In this document: positions 7,520 through 14,884 of the stretch, one piece after another
How the letters are laid out: the number at the start of each line of letters is the position of its first letter
Position numbering within the stretch: position 1 is the first letter of the stretch
Assembly (NCBI RefSeq): GCF_008923205.2
Contig: NZ_WBMS02000028.1
Span: 1-46,920, forward strand
DNA length: 46,920 bases
From: Actinomadura physcomitrii
Lineage (GTDB): Bacteria > Actinomycetota > Actinomycetes > Streptosporangiales > Streptosporangiaceae
Reading direction: 5' to 3'
Notes under the pieces: model-generated
What the model saw: only the letters and a program-made list of their open reading frames with translations
Told to the model about the DNA's origin: nothing
Databases searched by the model: none
Translations under genes and position numbers: made by a program

Positions 7520-8708
7520 CCCGCGCCATCACCAGGTTGAACGCCGCCGCGAGCAGGCAGATCCGCAGGATCTCGAAGACCAGGCCGGTGCCGAAGTCGA
7601 CCAGCGGCAGCCGCGGCATCCACCAGGTCACCTCGTGCGGGCCGAGGAGCTGGTAGACCCACCGGCGGGACGCGTCGCGGCCCACGTCCAGCGCGGAGAA
7701 CAGCAGGCAGAACACCGCGAACGGCAGCATCCCGGACCGGCGGACGAGCCGCAGCCCGTACCAGGCGGGCAGCCACATCTCCCGGAACCCGCGGGTCAGC
7801 ACCTCCCGGACGCTGCCCTGCCGCTCGATCCCGCCGGCCGCCGCGAGCCGCCGCGCCGCGCGGCCGCGGCCGAGCACGACCCGCTCGTCGGCGGCGTCCA
7901 GGCCGAGGATCACCCCGGCGATGACCAGCCAGATCAGCGCGCCGAGCACCGCGTCCTTGAACGGCGGCCACAGGTCCAGGACGGGTCCGGCGGCGCCGTC
8001 GAGCCACTGCCAGGCCTGCCGGCCGGTGATCCAGTCGGCCGCTTCGCCGCGCAGGTGGTCGATGGTGAAGATGCCGAACAGCGTGAAGTTGATCTCCAGG
8101 AAGGCCATCAGCGCGCCCGCCGAGCGGCCGAGGCGCTCCTCCAGCAGCCACTCCACCAGCGTCTTGAGCACGAAGAACGCGACGGTGATGCCGACCGCGA
8201 GCACGACGTGCTTCTCCAGCGAGATCAGCATGCCCATGCCCTTGAGCTGGCCCTGGAAGCCGCCCTCGGCGAAGCCGCGGCCGGCCGCCATGTCGGCGAA
8301 CTCGCGGGCGTCCTCGGTCTGCAGCCCCCACGCCAGGTAGAAGACGACGAACGGGAGCGCGGCCCGCGCCATCGCGCCGACCACCGACTCGTCGTTGCCG
8401 ACCGCCCAGGGCGTCAGGTCGCCGTCGGCCTCGCGGGCGTGCACCACGTCCAGGCCCTCGCGGACGCAGTGCACCATCAGCACCGCCGTCGCCAGCGTGA
8501 TCATCACCAGCAGCCCGACGGTGACGAGCGGCGCGACCGTCCCGGCGGTGCCCTTCATCGCGCCGAGCCGGTATCCGCCGTACAGGGCGCCGTACCGCAG
8601 CAGCCGCCCGGCGGTGAACCACAGCGTCAGCGGCAGGACGAACCGTCCCGCGAGCTTGAGCGCGGCCCACGGCAGCAGCAGCGGCGACCGGGCGGACAGT
8701 GCGAACAT
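7401..8708 (-). CDS. Polytopic membrane protein of unknown function
   Basis: This 435-residue protein has about seven or eight predicted transmembrane helices, for example FVLPLTLWFTAGRLL, VTVGLLVMITLATAVLMV, VVLAVGITVAFFVLKTLV and ALIWLVIAGVILGLD. Long amphipathic loops lie between them, including a region with EFADMAAGRGFAEGG. The C-terminal ~40 residues are Ala/Pro/Ser-rich and overlap the convergent gene by 119 bases. I recognise no catalytic or transport signature. The gene is not obviously in an operon. Confidence 0.75.
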   Translation of the reverse strand: MFALSARSPLLLPWAALKLAGRFVLPLTLWFTAGRLLRYGALYGGYRLGAMKGTAGTVAPLVTVGLLVMITLATAVLMVHCVREGLDVVHAREADGDLTPWAVGNDESVVGAMARAALPFVVFYLAWGLQTEDAREFADMAAGRGFAEGGFQGQLKGMGMLISLEKHVVLAVGITVAFFVLKTLVEWLLEERLGRSAGALMAFLEINFTLFGIFTIDHLRGEAADWITGRQAWQWLDGAAGPVLDLWPPFKDAVLGALIWLVIAGVILGLDAADERVVLGRGRAARRLAAAGGIERQGSVREVLTRGFREMWLPAWYGLRLVRRSGMLPFAVFCLLFSALDVGRDASRRWVYQLLGPHEVTWWMPRLPLVDFGTGLVFEILRICLLAAAFNLVMARVTARNAAKAVASPASVTPSAPAPSAPGPPPRSGAPSPGR

Positions 8709-8811
8709 CGCGCCGATGCTACCCCGCGGCCCCTCGCCGGCCCCAGGCCGTCGCGGCCCGGCCCGCCGCCCGGAGAAACCGCCCCGGGGAGACCGCCGCC
8801 CGGGGAAACGG

Positions 8812-8852
8812 CGAACCCCGCCGCCCCGGACGGACCGGGACGGCGGGGTTCG
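8812..8852 (-). terminator. Hairpin terminator of the sulfur operon
   Basis: A perfect 12-bp stem CGAACCCCGCCG / CGGCGGGGTTCG encloses a 17-base loop, 12 bases past the stop of the SseC-like gene. There is no T tract, as is usual in actinobacteria. It also stands upstream of the minus-strand membrane-protein gene. Confidence 0.7.
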
Positions 8853-8864
8853 GCGATCGTGCGA

Positions 8865-9173
8865 TCAGATGGCCACCTGGAGCGCGGCGACCTCGCCGGT
8901 CTTCGCGGTGACCGCGTTGTCGACGCTCACCCCGCCCGCGGCCAGCACCCGCACCGTCCAGTCGCCGTCGGCGGCGAAGAAGCGGAACACGCCCTCCTCA
9001 CCGGTGACGACCTCGGCGGTGAACTCGCCGGTCGAGTCGAGCAGGCGCGCGTACGCGCTGGACACGGGCGCGCCGTCACGGGTGACGGTGCCCTGGATGA
9101 CGGCCTCGTTGGCCAGGTCGACGGTCGCGGGAAGGTGCGCCGTCTGCTCCGGCGCTGCGCAGCCCTGGGTCAT
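8865..9173 (-). CDS. sseC: DUF1416 protein, SseC-like
   Basis: This 102-residue protein matches the DUF1416/SseC family: an N-terminal Cys (MTQGC), LPATVDLANEAVIQG, then ARLLDSTGEFTAEVV and FRFFAADGDWTVRVLA, a transthyretin-like beta sandwich. In mycobacteria sseC lies directly after the thiosulfate sulfurtransferase gene cysA2, as here (66-base gap). Its biochemical role is not established; linkage implies sulfur transfer. The ATG at 9173 has GGAGGAG just upstream. An alternative ATG at 9194 would add seven residues. Confidence 0.88.
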   Translation of the reverse strand: MTQGCAAPEQTAHLPATVDLANEAVIQGTVTRDGAPVSSAYARLLDSTGEFTAEVVTGEEGVFRFFAADGDWTVRVLAAGGVSVDNAVTAKTGEVAALQVAI

Positions 9174-9239
9174 TGCTCCTCCATCTCCGTGCACACGGAA
9201 AAGATTCGTTCCGCCGGCGGCGGTGGGGTCCAGCTCGTG

Positions 9240-10079
9240 TTACTTGGGGTCGCCGAGCTCGATGGGCACGCCGACCAGCGAGCCGTACTCGGTCCACGAA
9301 CCGTCGTAGTTCTTGACGTTCGGCAGGCCGAGCAGCTCGCGCAGCGCGAACCAGGTGTGCGACGAGCGCTCACCGATCCGGCAGTAGGCGATCGTGTCCT
9401 TGTTCAGGTCGACGCCGGCCTCGGTGTACAGCTCGCGGAGCTCGTCGTCGGACTTGAACGTGCCGTCGTCGTTGGCCGCCTTCGACCACGGGATGCTGCG
9501 CGCGGTCGGCACGTGGCCGGCCCGCTGCGACTGCTCCTGCGGCAGGTGCGCCGGGGCGAGCAGCTTGCCGCTGAACTCGTCCGGGGACCGGACGTCGATC
9601 AGGTTCTTGCTGCCGATCGCGTCGACGACCTCGTCGCGGAACGCGCGGATCGTGAGGTCCTGCTCCTTGGCCTTGTAGTCGGTGCGGGGACGCGACGGGA
9701 CGTCCTCGACCAGCTCGCGGGAGTCCAGCTCCCACTTCTTGCGGCCGCCGTCGAGCAGCTTCACCTTGTCGTGCCCGTACAGCTTGAAGTACCAGTACGC
9801 GTACGCGGCGAACCAGTTGTTGTTGCCGCCGTAGAGGATCACCAGGTCGTCGTTGGCGATGCCCTTGGACGACAGCAGCTGCTCGAAGCCGGTCTTGTCC
9901 ACGAAGTCGCGGCGCACCGGGTCCTGCAGCTCGGTCTTCCAATCGATCTTGACGGCGCCACGGATGTGGCCCTTGTCGTAGGCGGACACGTCCTCGTCCA
10001 CCTCGACCAGGACCAGGCCCGGGTCGTCCAGGTGGGCCTCGACCCAATCGGTGTCCACCAGGACGTCGGAGCGGCTCAT
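9240..10079 (-). CDS. sseA: Thiosulfate sulfurtransferase (two-domain rhodanese)
   Basis: This 279-residue cytoplasmic enzyme transfers the sulfane sulfur of thiosulfate to a thiophilic acceptor. An inactive N-terminal rhodanese domain (about 5-120, with HIRGAVKIDW) precedes the active domain (about 140-275) with LIDVRSPDEF and the catalytic loop CRIGERS, where Cys233 carries the persulfide. It is close to mycobacterial CysA2/CysA3. Its ATG overlaps the DUF4395 stop by 4 bases, so it is probably controlled with that gene by the Cys-containing leader upstream. Confidence 0.93.
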   Translation of the reverse strand: MSRSDVLVDTDWVEAHLDDPGLVLVEVDEDVSAYDKGHIRGAVKIDWKTELQDPVRRDFVDKTGFEQLLSSKGIANDDLVILYGGNNNWFAAYAYWYFKLYGHDKVKLLDGGRKKWELDSRELVEDVPSRPRTDYKAKEQDLTIRAFRDEVVDAIGSKNLIDVRSPDEFSGKLLAPAHLPQEQSQRAGHVPTARSIPWSKAANDDGTFKSDDELRELYTEAGVDLNKDTIAYCRIGERSSHTWFALRELLGLPNVKNYDGSWTEYGSLVGVPIELGDPK

Positions 10080-10513
10080 GCGGGAACCTCCCTGTCGGAG
10101 CGAATCTTCGCGGTGATACGTCGGAAGAGCGGATGGATCTCGCAGCCGAGGCAGAACCCGAACGCCGCGTTCAGGAACGCCGCCGCCAGCGCGAGGGCGG
10201 TGGCACCGATGCCGAGCCAGGTGATCCCCGTCCCGTATCCGGCCGTCCCCAGCGCGGCGAAGACGAACCCGACGCCCTGCGCGAAGCGGGGCGGGGCCGC
10301 GTCCTCCAGTTCCGCGGGAGGGGCGAGCCGGGGGCGGATCAGCGCTTTGAACACCAGCCCGTACGGGGCGTACCGGAGGCCGAGGAACGCGCCGATGGCG
10401 AACACGACGGCCTGAGCGGCGAGCAGTGCCCCGCTTCCGGTCACCAGGACCGCGACGAGAACGACCGTCGTGACGGACGCGCTGAAGCGCGGCCCACGCG
10501 GATCAACCAGCAT
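10076..10513 (-). CDS. DUF4395 membrane protein of the sulfur operon
   Basis: This 145-residue protein begins with the DUF4395 signature VDPRGPRFSASVT and has four hydrophobic helices in two pairs. The last turn carries GFCLGCEIHPL, whose two Cys flank Leu-Gly (CLGC) near the membrane face. The family sits beside thioredoxin and rhodanese genes in actinobacteria. A role in moving or guarding a sulfur intermediate is plausible but unproven. The ATG has GGAG 7 bases upstream. Confidence 0.85.
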   Translation of the reverse strand: MLVDPRGPRFSASVTTVVLVAVLVTGSGALLAAQAVVFAIGAFLGLRYAPYGLVFKALIRPRLAPPAELEDAAPPRFAQGVGFVFAALGTAGYGTGITWLGIGATALALAAAFLNAAFGFCLGCEIHPLFRRITAKIRSDREVPA

Positions 10514-10593
10514 CGGGGTGCTCCATGGCGGAGAGGAAGCGTGCGTACGAGCGTGGAAATCGGAAGAGCTCGGGGGCGGATGGGCTCGATGCC

Positions 10594-10659
10594 TCAGGCC
10601 GTGCGACAGAGCGAGGCGGCCACGCGGCAGAAGTCGACCGCGCGACGCTTCGTGAGCAT
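10594..10659 (-). CDS. Cysteine-containing leader peptide (putative attenuator)
   Basis: A 21-codon frame encodes MLTKRRAVDFCRVAASLCRTA. The C-terminal pattern RRxVDFCRVxxxLCR is that of actinobacterial leader peptides found upstream of sulfur genes, whose Cys codons sense cysteine supply. Two Cys codons (TGC, TGT) lie in the last ten. The peptide ends 80 bases before the DUF4395 ATG. The same frame is open to an ATG at 10779, but the conserved part starts at 10659. A second short frame (ending MEHPDAG, stop at 10503) overlaps the DUF4395 start and could couple translation. Confidence 0.7.
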   Translation of the reverse strand: MLTKRRAVDFCRVAASLCRTA

Positions 10660-10687
10660 CTGCTCTGTCCAGTAACGCACGGACTCG

Positions 10688-10744
10688 ATGGTAAGCCGCA
10701 ATCCACGCGCTGTCACATCCGTCTCGCCTTCCGAGACAGTGACA
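10688..10744 (-). promoter_or_regulatory. Promoter and inverted-repeat operator of the sulfur operon
   Basis: On the minus strand GTGACA (10711-10716) and TACCAT (10688-10693) form a -35/-10 pair with 17-base spacing, placing the start about 20-25 bases before the leader ATG. An imperfect inverted repeat (TGTCAC...GTCTCG with CGAGAC...GTGACA, 10711-10744) overlaps the -35 and extends upstream, as for an activator or repressor. The remaining 10745-10857 up to the thioredoxin stop shows no gene. Confidence 0.5.
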
Positions 10745-10857
10745 TGTGTCTTATCGCAGGTCATCCGGGTACGGCTCACAGGTTGATCCCCCCTCCGCGG
10801 GTCTTGACAGCGCCCCGAAACGCGCGCCCGCGCGGCCCTGCCCGCCGCGCTCGCCGG

Positions 10858-11310
10858 TCACGGGATCGCGACGCCGAGCGCGGCGATCACGTCGGCCTTG
10901 CGGGGCGCCCCGGCGGCGCGCCGGACGATCCGTCCCGTCCCGTCCAGGACGAGGACGGTCGGCGTCCGCACCACGTTGAGCCGGCGCACCAGCTCCAGGT
11001 GCGCCTCGGCGTCCAGCTCGACGTGCGCGACGCCGTCCACCATCCCGGCGACCTCGCCGAGGACGCGCCGGGTCGTGCGGCACGGTGCGCAGAACGCGCT
11101 GGAGAACTGCACGAGCGTGGCCTTCGCGCCGAGCTCGACGCCCAGCTCGTCGGCTCGCAGGGTCTCGTCCACCCGGTCGTCCCCGCCTTTCCGCCCGTCG
11201 CCGCCGGCGCCCGGTGCCGCGCGCAGCACGCCGTCGCGGCGCCGGCGGACGAGGCCGAACACCGTCGCCGCCAGCAGCACCCCGAGGGCCACCCAGACTC
11301 CGGTCATCAT
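10858..11310 (-). CDS. Membrane-anchored thioredoxin-fold protein
   Basis: This 150-residue protein has one N-terminal transmembrane helix (about 4-21) and a basic stop (RRRR). A linker rich in Gly and Asp leads to a thioredoxin domain with the redox motif Cys74-Ala-Pro-Cys77 in LVQFSSAFCAPC and the cis-Pro region VRTPTVLVLDG. It corresponds to the thioredoxin (ThiX-like) gene found with cysA2-sseC2 in mycobacteria. Here the leader peptide and its promoter separate it from the rest of the operon by about 200 bases. Adjacent ATGs at 11310 and 11307 are both possible starts. A TTG at 11319 is less likely. Confidence 0.88.
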   Translation of the reverse strand: MMTGVWVALGVLLAATVFGLVRRRRDGVLRAAPGAGGDGRKGGDDRVDETLRADELGVELGAKATLVQFSSAFCAPCRTTRRVLGEVAGMVDGVAHVELDAEAHLELVRRLNVVRTPTVLVLDGTGRIVRRAAGAPRKADVIAALGVAIP

Positions 11311-11373
11311 CCTGAGCAACCCGCCCTCGGCCGCGTTTCTTCCACGGCGACGAGCCTATGCGGGCATCCGGGC

Positions 11374-12141
11374 CTACGTCGGGATGGTGAGCAGCGGCTT
11401 TCCGTCCAGGCCGACGATCTCGAACGAGTAGAGCTGGCCGCGCGGGAACATCGTCGAGCCGTGGTAGTCGCCGTAGCCGCGGTCGTACGGGACGGACCAG
11501 CTGCCGATGGCGTCGCGCCGCCCGTCCCGGGCGATCACCATCATCCGGCAGTGCTCCCCCTTCGGCACGCCCGACAGGTACAGCTCGACCTGCGTGCCCC
11601 ACTCCTTGCGCTGCAGGTAGACGACGCCTTTGACCTTGTTGTCGGGGTTGACGGCGACGAGCCGCTCGCCGCGGCCCGCCGGCGTCACGGTGGTCTCCGG
11701 GTCCGGCGAGGCCGACGCGGTGGGCGGGGACGCGGTGCGGCCGCCGTCCCCCGACGGCAGCAGAAGCCCGCCGAACAGCGCCCCCACGACCAGCAGCAGG
11801 CACGCGGCGGCGGCGAGCGGGGCCCATCGGGCGACGCGGCCCCGCCCGCCGGCCCGCCGCCCCAGCGGGCCGAGCCATCCCCTCCGCCGCTCGGCCGCGC
11901 GGGCCAGCAGGCCGTCCAGGAGCTCCGGGTCCGGCCCCTCCCGGCCCGGCCCGGCCACCTGCTCCAGCTGCGCCTCCTCGACCCGGCCGAGCAGCGCCGG
12001 CAGCCCCGCCAGCCCGGCCAGCTCGTCCCGGCACGCCGGGCAGCCCTCCAGGTGCGCGTCGACCCGTCCCCGCTCGGCCGGGTCGATCGCGCCGACCACG
12101 TACACGCCGAGCGCGGTGCGCACGTCCGCGCATTCGTTCAT
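11374..12141 (-). CDS. Anti-sigma factor with zinc-finger domain
   Basis: This 255-residue protein has an N-terminal ZAS domain with His30-x3-Cys34-x2-Cys37 (AHLEGCPACRDEL). An Arg-rich cytoplasmic linker, a transmembrane helix (about 105-125) and an extracytoplasmic beta-rich domain follow (VVYLQRKEWGTQVELYL, then a YGDYHGSTMF segment). The outer part resembles the RskA/RslA C-terminal sensory domain. Its ATG overlaps the sigma factor stop by 4 bases, the usual layout for a cognate pair. It should hold the sigma factor at the membrane until a redox or surface signal releases it. Confidence 0.9.
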   Translation of the reverse strand: MNECADVRTALGVYVVGAIDPAERGRVDAHLEGCPACRDELAGLAGLPALLGRVEEAQLEQVAGPGREGPDPELLDGLLARAAERRRGWLGPLGRRAGGRGRVARWAPLAAAACLLLVVGALFGGLLLPSGDGGRTASPPTASASPDPETTVTPAGRGERLVAVNPDNKVKGVVYLQRKEWGTQVELYLSGVPKGEHCRMMVIARDGRRDAIGSWSVPYDRGYGDYHGSTMFPRGQLYSFEIVGLDGKPLLTIPT

Positions 12142-12653
12142 GGCGCCAACCCCCGCTCCTCCAATGCGAGTTTGAGCGCCCGCAGTGCGTAATAGGTGCG
12201 GGACTTCACGGTGCCGGGCGGGATGCCGAGCGCCTTGGCGGCCTCGGCGACCGACCGGCCGCGGTAGTAGGTCTCCACGAGCACGGCCCGGTGCGACGGG
12301 GTCAGCTCGGCGAGCGCCTCGGCGACCGTCCACGACTCCAGCGCCCGGTCGATGTCGTCCGAGCCCGCGAGCGTCGTCAGCAGCTGCTCGTCGATGCCCG
12401 TCTCCGGGGGCCGCGCCCGTTTCGCCCGGTGCGCGTCCACCACGAGGTTGCGCGCGACGGTGAACAGCCACGGCCGGACCGGACGGCCCGCCAGCGCGTC
12501 CGGGTGCCGCCAGGCGCGCAGCAGCGTCTCCTGCACGACGTCCTCGGCCTGGGGCCGGTCCCCGCCGGTCAGCCGCAGGACGTAGCCCAGCAGGGGACCG
12601 CCGTGCTCGCTGTACAGGGCGCGCAGCAAACCCTCATCCGCGGTGGGACCCAC
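12138..12653 (-). CDS. ECF sigma factor
   Basis: This 171-residue protein has the sigma-70 region 2 helix QAEDVVQETLLRAWRH with the following RPWLFTVARNLVVD segment. Region 4 reads LTPSHRAVLVETYYRGRSVAEAAKALGIP... with the recognition helix GTVKSRTYYALRAL. The layout and the RskA/RslA-like partner suggest a relative of mycobacterial SigL or SigK, but I cannot choose between them. The start is GTG at 12653. No target promoter was identified in the window. Confidence 0.9.
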   Translation of the reverse strand: MGPTADEGLLRALYSEHGGPLLGYVLRLTGGDRPQAEDVVQETLLRAWRHPDALAGRPVRPWLFTVARNLVVDAHRAKRARPPETGIDEQLLTTLAGSDDIDRALESWTVAEALAELTPSHRAVLVETYYRGRSVAEAAKALGIPPGTVKSRTYYALRALKLALEERGLAP

Positions 12654-12699
12654 ATCCCTGTCACGGATCCGGTCGCGCCCCGGTTCACCTGGTGCGCGG

Positions 12700-13407
12700 C
12701 TATTTCTGCTGCTGCTGCTGAAGATCGTTCAGGTTCACGTCGTGGGCGGTCGCCGTCACCTTCAGCCCGCCGGCGGTCGGCTGGATGCCGCTGATCCGCG
12801 CCCCGATGGGCAGGTCCCTGACCGGGACCGTCCAGGTCAGCTGCTGCCGGACCAGCGTCAGCGGCAGCTGCGCCGCACCCTCTCCCACCGACTCCGGCGT
12901 GATCGCGATGCCCTTGGACGTCGGCTTCACCGACACGACCGCGGTGCCGTTCACCTTGACCCCGAGGAGGCTGCCGGTCATGCCCACCGCGAGGTCGTTC
13001 CCCTTCGGGCCGATGCTCTCGACCTCCTTCGGCGCCTGCTTCTTGATCACGTCGTAGGGGATGATCGCGGAGGCGGCGGCGGTGCCGGCCGTCATGTTCG
13101 TGGTGTCGCCGTTGATCACGTCGGACAGCGGCGCGTTCAGCCCGCTCATGTCCACCGTCACGTCCGAGACGGTGACGCCCTGCTCCGTCCAGTCGCCGAT
13201 GTCCACGGTGATGTGGTCGTACTCGCCGCCGACCACCTGCGTCAGGAACGGGATCCCGTGGATCGTGACATCGGGCTCCTGCGGCAGGTCGTACTGCGCC
13301 GCGACCTGCTGCGCGATCCGGTCCTGCGCGATCCGGACCCCGACCCGGTCGGCGACGACGAGGCCGATGGCGACCACGATCAGCAACGCCAGCAGTGCTT
13401 TGCGCAT
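12700..13407 (-). CDS. LmeA-like (DUF2993) phospholipid-binding protein
   Basis: This 235-residue protein has a signal peptide or anchor (1-25, ALLALLIVVAIGLVVAD) and the DUF2993 pattern: DRIAQQVAAQYDLPQEPDVTIHG is followed by FLTQVVGGEYDHITVDI and a domain of long beta strands. Mycobacterial LmeA of this family binds phospholipids and supports lipomannan maturation. A similar periplasmic lipid role is likely here. It ends in a poly-Gln tract encoded by CAG repeats (QQQQQK). The ATG at 13407 follows a GGGAGAG site. An in-frame upstream start at 13443 is less likely. Confidence 0.8.
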   Translation of the reverse strand: MRKALLALLIVVAIGLVVADRVGVRIAQDRIAQQVAAQYDLPQEPDVTIHGIPFLTQVVGGEYDHITVDIGDWTEQGVTVSDVTVDMSGLNAPLSDVINGDTTNMTAGTAAASAIIPYDVIKKQAPKEVESIGPKGNDLAVGMTGSLLGVKVNGTAVVSVKPTSKGIAITPESVGEGAAQLPLTLVRQQLTWTVPVRDLPIGARISGIQPTAGGLKVTATAHDVNLNDLQQQQQK

Positions 13408-13546
13408 CTCTCTCCCTCGGGCGGCGGCACGCGCGATCGCCACACCTTAATGCCCGAAACGCCCCGGTCGAGTCGCACTGCGGAATGAGTTCACCCCGCG
13501 CCCCGATCACCCCGTGAGGCCACCCCGGCGCGGGGGCCTGCCGGGA

Positions 13547-13807
13547 TCAGCCGCCCGCGAAGGGCGGCAGCACCTCCACCACGCCGCCCTCCGGCAGCTC
13601 CACCGACCCGTGCGGACGGCCGCCCACCGGGTCCCCGTCGATCAGGAACGAGCTGCGCCCGACGACCCGCGCGAAGTCCGCGCCCCGGCCGTCGCGCGCC
13701 AGCGCCGCCTCGATCGCCTCCGCCAGCGTGCCGGCGTCGAACGGCTCCTCGTGCGTCCCCGCAGCCGCCTTCGCCGCGGCCCAGTACCGCATCGTCCCTC
13801 TGGCCAC
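13547..13807 (-). CDS. MoaD/ThiS-family sulfur carrier protein
   Basis: This 86-residue ubiquitin-fold protein ends in the Gly-Gly tail (VEVLPPFAGG) that is adenylated and thiocarboxylated in MoaD-type carriers. The core FLIDGDPVGG and VELPEGGVVEVLPP is typical. No MoaE, MoeB or other molybdopterin gene is nearby, so the pathway is open. It is divergent from glnR with a 213-base shared upstream region. Confidence 0.85.
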   Translation of the reverse strand: MARGTMRYWAAAKAAAGTHEEPFDAGTLAEAIEAALARDGRGADFARVVGRSSFLIDGDPVGGRPHGSVELPEGGVVEVLPPFAGG

Positions 13808-13843
13808 GCTCCCACGATCTCATGCCTCTCGGACATGCGGCCA

Positions 13844-13871
13844 TTGCCTCCGCCGACACCTCGGATATGCT
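13844..13871 (+). promoter_or_regulatory. Probable glnR promoter
   Basis: TTGCCT (13844-13849) and TATGCT (13866-13871) are separated by 16 bases. They would give a glnR mRNA with a leader of about 140 bases. No GlnR box was recognised. Confidence 0.4.
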
Positions 13872-13976
13872 CAGGACGAGGGATCCGGGCGACGAGGCCA
13901 TGGAGTTCATCCGCAACACCCTTCATGGCCGCCTCGTCTCCGAGCCGACGGCCGCCGCCGGAAGGGCTCGGAGGGT

Positions 13977-14020
13977 GGGCCGCCTGGGTCCTACGTCTTT
14001 TAGGACGAGGAGGCGGGCCC
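13977..14020 (+). promoter_or_regulatory. Hairpin overlapping the glnR ribosome binding site
   Basis: GTCCTA (13988-13993) pairs with TAGGAC (14001-14006) around a 7-base loop, and GGGCCGCCT (13977-13985) pairs with AGGCGGGCCC (14011-14020) with one bulge. The outer strand includes the last bases of the GAGGAGG site (14007-14013) and ends at the TTG start codon, so folding would limit translation. Confidence 0.5.
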
Positions 14021-14737
14021 TTGAGCAGCTTGCTCTTGCTGACCAACGCGCTGGAGCCGTCCGACGAGGTCCTGCCCGCGCTCGGGCTGCTGCTGCACTC
14101 GGTGCGCGTCGCGCCCGCCGAGGCGTCCGCGCTGATCGACGCGCCGCCCGCCGACATCGTGCTGGTGGACGCCCGGCGCGACCTGGTCCAGGCCAAGAGC
14201 CTGTGCCGGCTGCTGCGCACCACCGGCCTTGACTGCCCGCTGCTCGGCATCGTGACCGAAGGCGGCCTCGCGGCGCTCAGCTCCGAATGGGGCCTGGACG
14301 ACATGCTGCTGCAGACCGCCGGCCCCGCCGAGGTCGAGGCGCGGCTGCGGCTCGCGGTCGGCCGCGCCGCCGCGGTCGCCGAGGCCGACGAGGTGCCCGG
14401 CGAGATCCGCAGCGGCGAGCTGACCATCGACGAGGCCACCTACACCGCCCGCCTGCGCGGCCGGATCCTGGACCTCACGTTCAAGGAGTTCGAGCTGCTC
14501 AAGTACCTCGCGCAGCACCCGGGCCGGGTCTTCACCCGCGCCCAGCTGCTGCAGGAGGTGTGGGGCTACGACTACTTCGGCGGCACCCGGACCGTGGACG
14601 TCCACGTCCGGCGCCTGCGCGCCAAGCTCGGCGCCGAGTACGAGTCGCTGATCGGCACCGTCCGCAACGTCGGCTACCGCTTCGTCCCCGACCACCGCCC
14701 CGGCGACACCGAAGAAAGAACCCCCGCCAAAGCGTAG
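14021..14737 (+). CDS. glnR: GlnR, OmpR-type nitrogen regulator
   Basis: This 238-residue orphan response regulator is the global nitrogen regulator of actinobacteria. It starts MSSLLLLTNALEPS and has an atypical receiver domain (1-115) keeping VLVDARRD but lacking the usual acidic pair. The winged-helix domain (about 130-225) contains LDLTFKEFELLKYLAQH and YDYFGGTRTVDVHVRRLR, nearly identical to Streptomyces GlnR. Family members work as phosphorylation-independent dimers on glnA, amtB and nitrate genes. The start is TTG at 14021, 7 bases after GAGGAGG. No histidine kinase is adjacent. Confidence 0.95.
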   Translation: MSSLLLLTNALEPSDEVLPALGLLLHSVRVAPAEASALIDAPPADIVLVDARRDLVQAKSLCRLLRTTGLDCPLLGIVTEGGLAALSSEWGLDDMLLQTAGPAEVEARLRLAVGRAAAVAEADEVPGEIRSGELTIDEATYTARLRGRILDLTFKEFELLKYLAQHPGRVFTRAQLLQEVWGYDYFGGTRTVDVHVRRLRAKLGAEYESLIGTVRNVGYRFVPDHRPGDTEERTPAKA

Positions 14738-14740
14738 GTT

Positions 14741-14877
14741 CCAGGGGGACGACTCCCTGGAACCCCGTCACGACGGACGGGCCGTTTCCCGCTCCGCAAG
14801 AGCTCCGCGCGAAACAGCCCGTCCGTCGCCGGGCAGACCCGCTGCGCTCGCTAGCGCTCGCTCCGCGTGCCTGCCCG
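14741..14877. repeat. Modular hairpin element, copy 1
   Basis: Three successive inverted repeats: A, CCAGGG...CCCTGG (14741-14760); B, GACGGACGGGC...GCCCGTCCGTC (14772-14827) with inner GTTTC/GAAAC and GCTC/GAGC pairs; C, CGGGCAG...CTGCCCG (14830-14877) around GCTAGC. It begins 3 bases after the glnR stop and should terminate glnR transcription. Confidence 0.8.
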
Positions 14878-14884
14878 TCATTTC

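Noticed and set aside
7635..10415. 926-codon plus-strand open frame
   Set aside because: It runs antisense through the membrane protein, SseC-like, rhodanese and DUF4395 genes and contains no recognisable domain.
10503..10706. 67-codon minus-strand frame overlapping the Cys leader
   Set aside because: Most of it is antisense-like low complexity; only the last seven codons (MEHPDAG) overlap the DUF4395 start and may matter for coupling.
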